Assembly: GCA_016714745.1 (NCBI GenBank)
Contig: JADKCG010000005.1
Coordinates: forward strand, 62,001 to 126,000
Origin: Elusimicrobiota bacterium
GTDB lineage: Bacteria > Elusimicrobiota > Elusimicrobia > FEN-1173
Direction of reading: 5' to 3'
Length of the DNA stretch: 64,000 nucleotides
Part shown: one piece after another, positions 8,762 through 18,397 of the stretch
Numbering within the stretch: the stretch's first letter is position 1
Layout of the letters: each line of letters opens with the position of its first letter
Program-made: the position numbers and the translations under genes
Notes under the pieces: generated by a model
Seen by the model: the letters and a program-made list of their open reading frames with translations, nothing else
Told to the model about the DNA's origin: nothing
Database searches by the model: none

Positions 8762-9504
8762 TCAAGGCTCCAAAAATCGCGCCAACACGACGGAAATTTC
8801 AAACAACGCATAGGTCGGGACCGCCAGGAGCAATTGCGAAAAGACATCCGGCCCCGGGGTCAAGACAGCCGCGACAATCAAAATAAGAAGAATGGCGTGC
8901 CGACGGTAATGGGCCGAGCGTCGCCGCGCGAACGAACCCCAATGGGCCAAGGCCCCGATCACCACCGGGAGTTGAAACAGAGCAGTCCCAACCCAAACGA
9001 CGTCCAAAGCGCAAACCCCACGCAGGCTTCCACCGAAAGAAAGGGACGAAGCGCGGTCGAGGAAAATCCCAACAAAAATCGTAGCCCCGCCGGCACAATC
9101 AGAAACCCCCCCAAAGCGGACCCCGCCGAAAAAAGCAGATACGACACCGGAAGCGCCCCCAACACGACCCGCCGCTCACTGATGGTCAGCGCCACGCCCA
9201 CGAACCGCCACAGGTGGTAAATGACAAACGGCGCTCCCAAAACAAGCCCCAGGATCATGGACAATTTAAGCCGAACGGCGAATGCCTCCGTGGGCGCCAA
9301 GTAGACCATCGGCCCCGTCACCCGGGCCATTTGCTCAATCAACCGCTGACTCAAAAACCAGCCAGGCAAAACCATCCCCCCCACCCACGCAAAGCTCCAA
9401 ACAAGCCGCACGCGAAGCTCCCCCAAATGTTCGACCAGAGGACGACCGCGATCCAAAGGGGTATCTGAGGGAAGGGAGGACAATTTTTTCTGAAGTTGCC
9501 CCAT
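8762..9504 (-). CDS. tatC: Sec-independent translocase TatC, with one frameshift
   Basis: Membrane receptor of the twin-arginine pathway, which exports folded proteins. N-terminal HLGELRVRLVW, then TEAFAVRLKLSMILG, then PFVIYHLWRFV are the conserved TatC landmarks, and about six hydrophobic helices follow. The frame breaks within about 8978-8982. Deleting one base restores FGLGLLFQLPVVIGAL and continues to the stop at 8762 (about 247 residues, normal). The ATG at 9504 lies inside a REP-like palindrome (9498-9513), so the start region may have been remodelled by that repeat. tatA is immediately upstream. Confidence 0.92.
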
Positions 9505-9513
9505 TTAGGGGAC
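9498..9513. repeat. REP-like palindrome, copy B, at the tatC start
   Basis: GCCCC-ATTTA-GGGGAC, imperfect. It contains the tatC ATG on the opposite strand. Same family as the palindromes at 8307, 16595, 21711 and 46787. Confidence 0.5.
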
Positions 9514-9520
9514 AGTCTTT

Positions 9521-9720
9521 TTAGGCGGCCGGTGGAGACGCGGGCGGAGGCAATGTTGAAGAAGGACGGTCGCCCTCCGCCTCCCCTTCTTTTATTCCTT
9601 TCTTAAACGCCGAAATCGCCTTCCCCAAACTTTTCCCCAACTCCGGCAATTTGTTCGGCCCAAAAACAAAATCGCAATCAACAAAACAAGAACAAGTTCC
9701 TGCCACCCCATTCCAAACAT
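9521..9720 (-). CDS. tatA: Twin-arginine translocase subunit TatA, with one frameshift
   Basis: Pore-forming partner of TatC. From the ATG at 9720 (AAGGAG site upstream) the frame reads MFGMGWQELVLVLLIAIL, the single membrane helix. The remainder, FGPNKLPELGKSLGKAIS, the family hinge and amphipathic helix, is one frame over. One base is missing from the T run at about 9664-9668. The corrected protein is about 66 residues with an acidic, Pro/Ala-rich tail, typical of TatA/E. It precedes tatC by 16 bases. Confidence 0.9.
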
Positions 9721-9764
9721 AAGATGTTCTCCTTAAACAAAATAGGCTTCTGAATTATTCCCCT

Positions 9765-10766
9765 CTATCCCTTTCTGTCAGACAATCGACGGGCCACATC
9801 GATTAAAAGGGTCCGGGCAGGGACGTCAGGAAGAACCTGAAGTTGGGCTTCGGCTTCTTTCAATAGGGATTGGACTTTTCCCTTGGAGCGATCGAGGACG
9901 CCGGACCGGCGAAGGTCAGCGATAAAGGCGTCGAGGCGGCCGTTGGGGCTTCGGAGAAATCATGGAACGCGCGGCGGGCGCTGTCCGTAGAAAGGCCGCT
10001 CGCGTAATCGATCAGCGGGAGCGTCATTTTCCCGTGGATCAAGTCGGTGTGGAGGGTTTTCCCCACCACGGCTTCGTCGCCTTCAATGTCCAAAATATCG
10101 TCGACGATTTGAAAGGCGACGCCCAGCCGATCCCCAAACGTCTCAAGCGCTTTCAAGGGCATCGGGAGAGAGACCGGCCAATAGTCCCCCGGCACGGCAA
10201 GACGCCGCCATCAGCGACGCCGTCTTTCGTTGAAGGAAAGTCAGGTATTGTTCTTCCGAGAGGTCGAATTTGTAGCGGTTTTCGTATTGGGCGATTTCGC
10301 CTTCGCACATGGACATGGTGGAACCGGCGAAGAGGGTCATGAAGTCCGGGACGGCCCAACGCCGCCAACCGATGAAACACTTCCAGGCATAGACGTGATC
10401 CCCCAAGAGAACCGCAGACCCTTCGCCAAATTTAACCCCCACCGTGGGGCGTTGACGACGGATCACAGCTTCGTCCACCAAATCGTCATGGACCAGGGTG
10501 GCGATGTGAATCATTTCCACCGCCAAGGCCGTTTGGCTCACCGCGCGACGGTCGGCCTTGCCAAATTGGGACGCCAGGAAGACCAAGGCGGGGCGGACGC
10601 GTTTGCCTGAGCCGGTCATCACGTAATCGGTCAACCGGGCCAGAAACCCCTGTTTTGAACCGAGACAACGTTTCAGGGCCTCGTCGATTTCTCGAAGAAA
10701 ATCCGTCAACGCCCCCGCTGCGCCAGCGCGAAGAACCGGCTCCAGGATCTTTAAAGCTAGGGCCAT
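9765..10766 (-). CDS. trans-polyprenyl diphosphate synthase, with two frameshifts
   Basis: Elongates allylic diphosphates to the long side chain of a respiratory quinone. Both aspartate-rich motifs are present: HDDLVDEA (first DDxxD) and IVDDILDIEGD (second DDxxD), with the GSGKRVRPALV and GKTLHTDLIHGKMTLPL segments. Frame breaks occur at about 10156 (extra base) and about 9945. Correcting both yields about 333 residues ending in RRLSDRKG with a TAG at 9765. The length fits the HepT/IspB family. It overlaps the nuoN stop by 10 bases, and menG lies at the other end of the nuo operon, so quinone synthesis brackets complex I. Confidence 0.9.
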
Positions 10767-12170
10767 ACCGTTTTAACGAGAGCGAGCAGCAAATTCGGAA
10801 AAATCCCCGCCACCAACGTGAACGTCCCCGTCAGGGTCAAACAGGCCAACAGCGGGTTGGACAGAACACAGGTCCGTGCGGGTGGTCGTCCAAAAAACAT
10901 CAGACGAACAATGGAAAATAATAGGCCAAAGAAATCACGCTATTGACAGCGCCCACCACCGCCAACCACACCAGACCCTGGGTTTGAAGAGTGGCGGAAA
11001 AGAGCGAAAATTTACCGATGAATCCCACAAGAGGTGGGATCCCCGTCAAAGAGAGAAGAAAAACGGTGGTCATTAACGCCAACGGCAAGGAACGGGAGGC
11101 CAAGCCGGAAAACCCTTCGATGGATTCTGTCCGGGCATCTTCGCCCACCGCTATCACGCTGGAAAAAGCGCCGAGGTTCATAAAAAGGTAGGCCGCCAAA
11201 TAAACCAAAACAGACTGTATCCCGATAGAACCGCCCGCCACAATACCCATCATGACATACCCCATCTGCGCAACAGAAGAATAGGCCAACAACCGTTTCA
11301 CGTTGGTCTGGCGAAGGGCCGCGAGGTTTCCCACCGTCATGGTGAGAGCGGAGAGCACAGCCAATAGAACTGTCACATGGAGCCCCCCATGGTTTTGGAA
11401 AAAACGGATCATCATGCCAAAAGCCGCGGCTTTGGGAGCCACTGATAAAAAAGCCGTGATCGGCGTCGGGGCCCCTTCGTAGACGTCAGGCGCCCACATA
11501 TGAAAGGGCACCAGCGCGAGCTTAAACCCAAACCCCGCCAAAATAAAGAACAACGCGCCCGCCAGGGGGAGAACAGGAAAGAGCGCCGCGCCCTCCCCCG
11601 TCAATGAGACAAGAGAGGTACCGCCCGTCACCCCATAAAGGATCGACATACCAAACACCATGATCCCCGTGGAAAACGCGCCCACCACAAAATATTTCAA
11701 CGCGGCCTCGCTGGAACGTTGGTCGTCCAGACAGAACCCCGTCAGAACAAAAGAACTCAAGCTGATCAGCTCGATCGCAATCAAAATCATAAGAAAATCC
11801 GTCGCAGACACTAAGAGAAACAAACCCACCGTCGACAGAGAAGAAGGAGAGCCGAAAAGGTTCCCCAATGAAAGGGCTTTTCCTGATTCCCTGAAAATCC
11901 ACTGAAACCTGAACTGAGCGCCAACACCATCAAAACCGCCCCTCCCAAAAGAACTTTCAGGAACCGCGCCGTCGCGTCCAGGGTCAGCATGTTGAACGCC
12001 GTGCCTTCTCTCGATGTCAACGCCAACAGAGAAGCGCCCACGAGCGCTGAGACGGTGACGGCCAAGGAAAATCCTCTGCGTTCCTGGCGGCCATCATCCA
12101 CCAAAAGCAGAAGTACGGCGGCCGCCGTGAGCAAAAGTTCCGGAAATAAAAGGGGGAGGACAGCGATCAT
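10757..12170 (-). CDS. nuoN: NADH-quinone oxidoreductase subunit N, with two frameshifts
   Basis: Antiporter-like proton-pumping membrane subunit of complex I. N-terminal frame: PLLFPELLLTAAAVLLLL. The main frame carries VSATDFLMILIAIELISLSS, KYFVVGAFSTGIMVFG, the conserved lysine region FGFKLALVPFHMWAPDVY and KRLLAYSSVAQMGY. Breaks at about 11836-11845 and at the TTTT near 10912; the corrected tail (VRLMFFGRPP to LLLALVKTVWP) ends at a TAG at 10757. Total about 471 residues, normal for NuoN. It is the last gene of the operon. Confidence 0.93.
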
Positions 12171-12197
12171 CGGTTTTCCATCATAAGGAGCCGACCC

Positions 12198-13687
12198 TTA
12201 TTTCCCCACCACATGGAGAATCAGCTGTTCCAGGGTGGGTCCCATTTTTTGTAGGAGAAAAGCCGGATAAACTCCGATCACGATGGTCAGGATCACGAGC
12301 GGAACAATGGTGATCAGCTCGCGTCCGCTCATTTCAGAGAGTTTCCCTTCCCATTTCGGGTTGAATGTGCCCAAGAAAACATCTTTGATCAATTTCAGGA
12401 AAAAAGCGGCCGTCACAACGATGCCAATGACAGAAAAACCGACCCAAAGCAGTTGCCCTTCTAACCAAAACCGTTCAAATAGCACAAAAACTCTGCCACA
12501 AACCCGGCCAACCCCGGCAGACCCAAAGACGCCATGGCCTGAACCGTCATGATCCCGGCAAAGATCGGCAGACGAGCCCCCAACCCACCGAACTCATCGA
12601 TGTTGCGCGTATGGGCTTGATCGTAAATGACGCCGACTAAAAGGAAGAGGCTTCCCGTGATAATCCCGTGCGTGACCATCTGCAACACCGCGCCCGAAAG
12701 CCCAGCCGCCGGATTTGTCCCGGCGATCGCGGCCATCCCCAGCAAACAGTATCCCATATGGTTCACGGAAGAATAAGCGACCATGCGTTTCATGTCCCTC
12801 TGACTCATGGCACAGAAGGCCCCATAAACGATATTAATGAAGGCGATGATTAAAAGATACGGAGCGAACCATTTGGTGGCTTCGGGCAGGATGCTGTAGG
12901 ATACGCGAAGGATTCCATACGTCCCCATTTTCAAGAGGACACCGGCCAAAATGACCGACACCGCCGTGGGCGCTTCCACGTGAGCCAAAGGCAACCAGGT
13001 GTGAAACGGAAACGCAGGAACTTTGACCGCAAACCCCACGAAGAGCGCCAAGAAAATCCAAATGAACCGAGTCCCCACAAACGCGCCGGACTGTTTAGCC
13101 AATTCCACCATATCAAAGGTCCGGGGTTCGCTCGAGAAATACAGGGCCAAGATCCCAAGAAGCATCAGCACGCTTCCGGCCAAGGTGTAGAGGAAAAATT
13201 TGACGGCGGCGTATTCCCGTTTTGGCCCGCCCCAAATACCAATCAAGAAATACATGGGGACCAAAGTAATTTCCCAAAACACGTAGAACAAAAACATGTC
13301 GAGAGAAACGAACACCCCCAACATTCCCGTTTCCAGAAGGAGGAACCAAAAGAAATACTCTTTCAGCCTGGTCTCAATGCCAAAAGAAGCGATGATCGCG
13401 ATCAACGAAAGCACTGTGGTTAAAAGCACAAGAGGCACGGAGAGACCATCCACCCCCAAGAAGTATTGAATACCAAAAGTAGGGATCCACGACATCCGTT
13501 CCACCAATTGCATACGATCCCAACCCCCGATGGCCCCGTCAAACTTCAGCCACGCCAAAACCGACACCAAGAGGGACGCCGTTGCGGCCGCGACAGCCAC
13601 TGCGCGAATAAGTTCCTTACGTTCTTTGGGCAGGGCCAGGATAATCAAACCCCCAATCAATGGAAGAAAAGTAATTAAGCTCAGCAT
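12198..13687 (-). CDS. nuoM: NADH-quinone oxidoreductase subunit M, with one frameshift
   Basis: Antiporter-like subunit of complex I. Conserved parts seen: MYFLIGIWGGPKREYAAVKF, VKVPAFPFHTWLPLAHVEAP (pump lysine and channel region), KRMVAYSSVNHMGY, and LPGLAGFVAEF. The frame breaks at a TTTTT run near 12484 and resumes with LFERFWLEGQLLWVGFSVIG to the stop at 12198. Corrected length about 496 residues. ATG 13687 has a GAGGAG site. Between nuoL and this gene lies an extraordinary G/C homopolymer tract. Confidence 0.94.
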
Positions 13688-13715
13688 GAACGGTCGCTCC
13701 TCAATTTAAACCAAC

Positions 13716-13789
13716 GCCGCCCCCCCCGCCCGGGGCCCCCCCCCCGGGGGGGGGGAAGCCCCCCCCCCCGGGGGGGGGGGGGGGGGGGA
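13716..13789. other. G/C-only homopolymer tract between nuoL and nuoM
   Basis: About 74 bases consisting almost solely of runs of C and G (long C runs followed by long G runs, interrupted by one AA), forming huge self-complementary stems. It separates nuoL from nuoM in an operon whose other junctions overlap or nearly abut. It codes for nothing credible (only a Gly/Pro frame). Most likely a sequencing or assembly artefact over a difficult hairpin. Confidence 0.6.
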
Positions 13790-13795
13790 TTAAAA

Positions 13796-15769
13796 TTAAC
13801 CAAAAACTCCGGTCGCCCAGAGCACCAACACTCCGACGCCCAGGGCCGCGGCCAAAAGATAGTTTTGCACGGAACCTGTTTCCAACGATCTCAACCCCGC
13901 CCCAAGACGGAGAGAGACCCAACCAAATCCATTCACCAGCACACCGTCGACCACATGATCATCAACCCAGCGTTGGATGCGGGAAAGCAACTGCCCCGCG
14001 CGTCCCACCCCATCCACCACAAACTGGTCCAACGCATTAAAGTCAAAAGCCGCCAGGAACCGGGCTGGTTTGAAACAAAACCATTCAGCTAATACCAAAT
14101 AAATCTTGTCGAAATAACGAACCGTGACCAGTTGATAAAGGGCGGGGAACCGTGCCGCCACCCACGCGGGGTCCGGTGATTTGAAAACATACATGGTCAC
14201 CGCCAAGCCGAGCCCCATCGGGAGGCTGACCAACGATGTCAGGAGAGCCGCCGCATGTCCCCCATGACCGTCCACGACCGGGAGCACCGATTCAATCGAG
14301 ACCCATTTGTGAAAGGGAAACACATACTCCAAAAGGAAACCCGCTCCAATCGAAAAAATGGCGAGAACCACCAGGGGGATGGCCATGGTCGGCCCGCTTT
14401 CGTGGGCGTGGCCAAACCGGTCCCCATCCCGGGGAGTCCCCCAAAAAGTCAAGATCATCAGACGCGTCATATAAAAGGTCGTTAAGAAAGCCGTGAACCC
14501 CGCCACCAGAAAAAGGGCCGGATGGCCCCCCTCATAAATGGCCGACAAAATGGCTTCTTTGCTGTAAAACCCTGCGCCCACATAGGGGAACCCAATGATC
14601 GCCAACCAGGCACAAAACATTGTGATCGCAGTGATGGGTAATTTTTTGGCCAACCCGCCCATCAGAGGCATTTCGTTGGTGTGGACCGCATGGATCACGC
14701 TTCCGGCGCCCAAAAGAGGAGCGCCTTAAAAAAAAGCGTGGGTGGTCAAATGGAACATGCCGGCCTGGGGATCGCCAACACCCATGGCCATTACCATGAA
14801 CCCCAATTGACTAATGGTCGAATAGGCCAACACTTTTTTTATGTCTGTGGCGGTGAGGGCGCTCAATGCGGCGCCGAGCGCGGTGATTCCGCCGGTCCAG
14901 GCCACGACGGTTTGGGCTGTGGTGGACATGGCAAAAAGGAAGTGAAATCGCCCCAATAGGAATACACCGGCCGCGACCATGGTGGCGGCGTGAATCAAAG
15001 CGGACACCGGGGTGGGGCCTTCCATGGCGTCCGGCAACCATACATGAAGTGGAACCTGGGCCGATTTCCCCACGGCTCCGGCGAACAAGAGGAGAGCAAT
15101 AACCGTGGACAGTGCCGGCGAAATGTTCGCGAGGTATTCGTTGCCGATAATGCCAAAATTTAAGGTGCCCAGGGTTGTGAAAAGGAGCAAAAGCCCCAAA
15201 TAAAACCCCACATCGCCCACCCGCGTGGTGATAAACGCTTTCCGACTGGCATAAGCCGCGGCGGGACGTTCAAATTCAAAACCGATCAAGAGATAGGAAG
15301 AAAGCCCCATCAGTTCCCAGCCCATAAAAAATTGAAGCAGGTTGTTGGCCACCACCAAAATCAGCATGGCCGACGTGAAAAAAGACAGGTAGGCGTAGTA
15401 ACGGGAAAAGCGCGGTTTCCCGTGTTGGTATCCCAACGAATAGATCTGAACCAAAAGAGAGACCACGGTCACGACCACCAACATCATGGCGGCCATTCCG
15501 TCGATCATGACCCCCATTTCCACCCGGGCGGTGCCCACCGAAAACCAATCCACAGCCGATTCAAAAAAGGGGCCAGAAACCCCCACCTGGTTCAATAATT
15601 CCGGGTGCATGTAAATAGATCCAAGGATCCCGAACGAATGAACCGCCCCCCACAACGCCGCCAGGATGCCCAGCCATGCGCCACCCAAAGGCAGTCGCTT
15701 GCCGAAAAAAAGGATCAGCACCGAAGCCACCAGGGGAAACAGAGGAATTAAATACGCGTGAGTCAGCAT
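13796..15769 (-). CDS. nuoL: NADH-quinone oxidoreductase subunit L, with two compensating indels
   Basis: Largest antiporter-like subunit of complex I, with the long lateral helix. N-terminal part shows SLLVQIYSLGYQHGKPRFSR, FFMGWELMGLSSYLLIGF, AGAVGKSAQVPLHVWLPDAM and TPVSALIHAATMVAAG. The C-terminal part shows YVGAGFYSKEAIL, FYMTRLMILTFWG and the FYSKE-type channel. The join at 14710-14730 needs one T removed from an eight-T run and one T added to a four-T run, giving the expected THAFFKALLFLGAGSVIHA. Corrected length about 657 residues. The stop abuts the G/C tract. Confidence 0.93.
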
Positions 15770-15770
15770 G

Positions 15771-16079
15771 TCACCCTTTCAAGAGATTCAGATTTTCCGC
15801 AAGAACGGTTTTGAAGTTGCGGTAAATCGCCAAAACCAGAGTCAATCCCACAACCGCTTCAGCCGCGGCCAACGCAATAATAAAAACGGCAAACCCCTGG
15901 CCCCACGGCTGACCCGGGTGCAAATAACGGTTGAACGCGACGAAATTAATATTGGCGGCGTTGAACATCAGTTCAATGCCGATCAAAACACCCATAATAT
16001 TCCGCCGGGCCAAAGCGCCAAAAAGCCCGATACCGAAAAGCGCCGCACCCACGAGGAGATACCCTGTCAGGGACACCAT
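15771..16079 (-). CDS. nuoK: NADH-quinone oxidoreductase subunit K
   Basis: Small three-helix membrane subunit of complex I (MrpC-like), 102 residues. Signature segments are LARRNIMGVLIGIELMFNAANINF, with the two buried glutamates used in proton transfer (GIELMF and the AEAVVGL helix). The start overlaps the nuoJ stop by 1 base and the stop lies 2 bases before nuoL, so it is tightly coupled in the operon. Confidence 0.96.
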   Translation of the reverse strand: MVSLTGYLLVGAALFGIGLFGALARRNIMGVLIGIELMFNAANINFVAFNRYLHPGQPWGQGFAVFIIALAAAEAVVGLTLVLAIYRNFKTVLAENLNLLKG

Positions 16080-16570
16080 TAAACTCGATTCCTTTTATTA
16101 AAATGGATGGCTCCCACGAGCGCGGCCAAAAGGACCAACGACACGGCCTCAAAAGGCAACACCATGTCCCGTACCAATATTAGGCCCAGGGCTTTAGTCA
16201 CTGGGACGGTCTCTGCCAATGGCCCCGGTTCCGGCAGTTGCCGGAAAAGCGTTGCCAAAAGCGAAACAAAAATTCCAGCCAAAATCAGACTCCAGGCCCA
16301 TTGCCCGTTCACCTGTTTGATAATCCAATCCTTGGGGCTCCCCGACAAAAGAACAACAAACAAGAGGAGCACCGTGATTCCCCCCGCATACACCAAAATT
16401 TGAGCGACAAAAAGAAAGTCGGACCCTAACATCGCGAACATTCCCCCCACTCCCGTTAACGAGACAACTAACCAGAGAGCACAATGAAATATGTTTTTTA
16501 GGCTCACGGCCAAAACGGCCGGGACCAAGATCATGACCGCCAATATAGCGAATACCGCCGCTTCAATCAC
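16079..16570 (-). CDS. nuoJ: NADH-quinone oxidoreductase subunit J
   Basis: Five-helix membrane subunit of complex I. Conserved: LKNIFHCALWLVVSLTGVGG and the pi-bulge region LFVAQILVYAGGITVLLLFVV. I start at the GTG at 16570 (MIEAAVFAILAV) because an AGAGGAG ribosome site sits 7 bases upstream and the 163-residue length matches the family. The longer frame to 16672 adds an unrelated arginine-rich leader. A REP-like palindrome lies just upstream, between nuoI and nuoJ. Confidence 0.94.
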   Translation of the reverse strand: MIEAAVFAILAVMILVPAVLAVSLKNIFHCALWLVVSLTGVGGMFAMLGSDFLFVAQILVYAGGITVLLLFVVLLSGSPKDWIIKQVNGQWAWSLILAGIFVSLLATLFRQLPEPGPLAETVPVTKALGLILVRDMVLPFEAVSLVLLAALVGAIHFNKRNRV

Positions 16571-16594
16571 ACAAACTCCTCTTCCGTTGTAGTT

Positions 16595-16610
16595 GCCCCA
16601 TTGACGGGGC
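16595..16610. repeat. REP-like palindrome, copy C, between nuoI and nuoJ
   Basis: GTTGTAGTTGCCCC-ATTGAC-GGGGCGA. The flank GTAGTTG is shared with copy D at 21711 (reverse orientation). It is one of the few intergenic gaps in the nuo operon. Confidence 0.6.
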
Positions 16611-16634
16611 GACTTTGACCTGCACCGATAAATT

Positions 16635-17171
16635 CTAAAACGCCACCGGGTCGGACGGGGTGGAGGACCCATTGGTTTTTGGATCCAAACTTAACTTCTG
16701 GCCCCGCGCCATAAATTTTGTCCAAATTTGTCCCACCTCAGAACCTTGGGGTTGGGGCACGTTCGTCCGCCAGTCCATAACAAAATCGTTACGATGAGTG
16801 AAAGTCAGCTCATATTCTTTCGTGTGATGGACGGATTTTGGTTTGGTGGGGCAGACTTCCTCACACAAACGACAATAATTGCACTTACCGAAATCGATTT
16901 TGTACCAAGCCAAATCTTTTTTCTTAGTTTCTTCGTTCCGTTTGGCCTCCAGGGAAATGCACAGGGACGGGCAAGCGCGCACGCACATTTCGCAGGAGAT
17001 ACAAATCTCCGGGTGAAAGGCCAAGGCGCCACGGAACCGATCCGACAGCGTTAATTTTTCATGGGGATATTGGACCGTAATCGCCGGCATGAATAAATGA
17101 CGAAGCGTCACCCTCAGCCCTTTTAACAAGCCCTGGGTTGTCAAAAAAATATTCTTGAAGTAGGCAACCAT
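16635..17171 (-). CDS. nuoI: NADH-quinone oxidoreductase subunit I (two 4Fe-4S clusters)
   Basis: Peripheral-arm subunit that passes electrons through clusters N6a and N6b. Two ferredoxin motifs are intact: CISCEMCVRACP (about residues 60-71) and CNYCRLCEEVCP (about 99-110). The start is the ATG at 17171 (MVAYFKNIFLTT), overlapping the nuoH stop as TAATG; an upstream in-frame extension lies wholly within nuoH. Length 178 residues, with a C-terminal tail of about 45 residues beyond the second cluster. Confidence 0.95.
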   Translation of the reverse strand: MVAYFKNIFLTTQGLLKGLRVTLRHLFMPAITVQYPHEKLTLSDRFRGALAFHPEICISCEMCVRACPSLCISLEAKRNEETKKKDLAWYKIDFGKCNYCRLCEEVCPTKPKSVHHTKEYELTFTHRNDFVMDWRTNVPQPQGSEVGQIWTKFMARGQKLSLDPKTNGSSTPSDPVAF

Positions 17172-18397
17172 TAGCGGCTCCTCATCATCAAAAACAGGAA
17201 TCCGGCCAACGCCACGTTCGCCAAAGACCAAGGCAACAGAAATTTCCAACAAAACTCCATCAATCGGTCAACCCTCAACCGCGGATAGCTCCAGCGGAAA
17301 AGGATGAACAGGAACGCGAGAAAAAACGTCTTCCCAAAAAACCAAACGTAAGAGGGAATAAATGAGAGTTTGGGGTGAAGCGCACCGCCGCCGCCCAAGA
17401 AAAGGACCGCGCCCAAGGCGCAGGCCAAAAACATATACGCGTATTCTGCCATAAAAAACATGGCCCATTTCATGCCCGAATATTCCGTATGGAACCCCGA
17501 CGTTAGCTCCGATTCCGCCTCGGCGATATCGAAAGGGGTTCGGTTGGTCTCGGCCACAGAAGAAATGAGGAAAATGATAAACGAGATTTGACCGACCACC
17601 GGATAAAAAATAAACCATTTAGGAAGAAAGCCCGCCCAGAGGCCTGCCTGTTTGTCCATGATCTGCCCAAGCGATAGGGACCCGGCCCACATCACCACAG
17701 GAAGAAGGGCAATCACGCGGGGAATTTCATACGACACCACCTGGGCCGCCGCCCGCAAACCGCCCAACATGGAATATTTGTTGTTAGATCCCCACCCGGC
17801 CATCAGAAGACCAATCACCGACAACCCGGAAACCCCGAGGACGAAAAGCAGGCCCACATCGAGTTTCACCGGGGCCAGGCCCGCGTGTCCCAGGGGGATC
17901 GGCGCGAAACAGACCAACGCCGGGGCCACGGCCACGAGAGGCGCAATAAAGTGGACAATTTTGTCCGCGCCTTCCGGCACCAGATCTTCTTTCAGCAAAA
18001 GCTTAATGCCATCGGCGATGGTTTGCAAAACACCGTGGAACCGCCCCACGCGCATAGGTCCAAGCCGCACTTGAATGTGCGCGGCGATTTTCATTTCCCA
18101 CCACACTAAAAAGACCGGGAGCACCTGGATCAAAGTCAGAACCACAGAACACGGAACAATAATTAGGACAGCTTGCCCAATCCAAGCCGGCCCGCCCTTC
18201 GAGGCCACGAACGTGTTAATAAAATTCAAGGCCGCATGGAAATACGTGTCCGGTTCCCCCACCAAAATGGTCAGACCCAAAAGCGGAAGGAGTATCGCCG
18301 CCAACACAATAATAGAACGCGTATACCGACGTCGAAGCGCGTCGGAGGTTTGGGACGGAACCCAGGGGCCCGTTACCGTCCAGGGACCGAGGGCCAT
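17171..18397 (-). CDS. nuoH: NADH-quinone oxidoreductase subunit H
   Basis: Membrane subunit that forms the quinone chamber with NuoB and NuoD. Landmarks: MKIAAHIQVRLGPMRVGRFH, GVLQTIADGIKLLLKED, the conserved loop ETNRTPFDIAEAESELTSGF and HTEYSGMKWAMFFMAEYA. I start at the ATG at 18397 (MALGPWTVTG), which overlaps the nuoD stop as TAATG; the frame runs further upstream only inside nuoD. About 408 residues. Confidence 0.96.
   Translation of the reverse strand: MALGPWTVTGPWVPSQTSDALRRRYTRSIIVLAAILLPLLGLTILVGEPDTYFHAALNFINTFVASKGGPAWIGQAVLIIVPCSVVLTLIQVLPVFLVWWEMKIAAHIQVRLGPMRVGRFHGVLQTIADGIKLLLKEDLVPEGADKIVHFIAPLVAVAPALVCFAPIPLGHAGLAPVKLDVGLLFVLGVSGLSVIGLLMAGWGSNNKYSMLGGLRAAAQVVSYEIPRVIALLPVVMWAGSLSLGQIMDKQAGLWAGFLPKWFIFYPVVGQISFIIFLISSVAETNRTPFDIAEAESELTSGFHTEYSGMKWAMFFMAEYAYMFLACALGAVLFLGGGGALHPKLSFIPSYVWFFGKTFFLAFLFILFRWSYPRLRVDRLMEFCWKFLLPWSLANVALAGFLFLMMRSR

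Noticed and set aside
13701..13922. Gly/Pro-rich frame over the G/C tract
   Set aside because: Low-complexity translation of homopolymers overlapping nuoL; no start signal.
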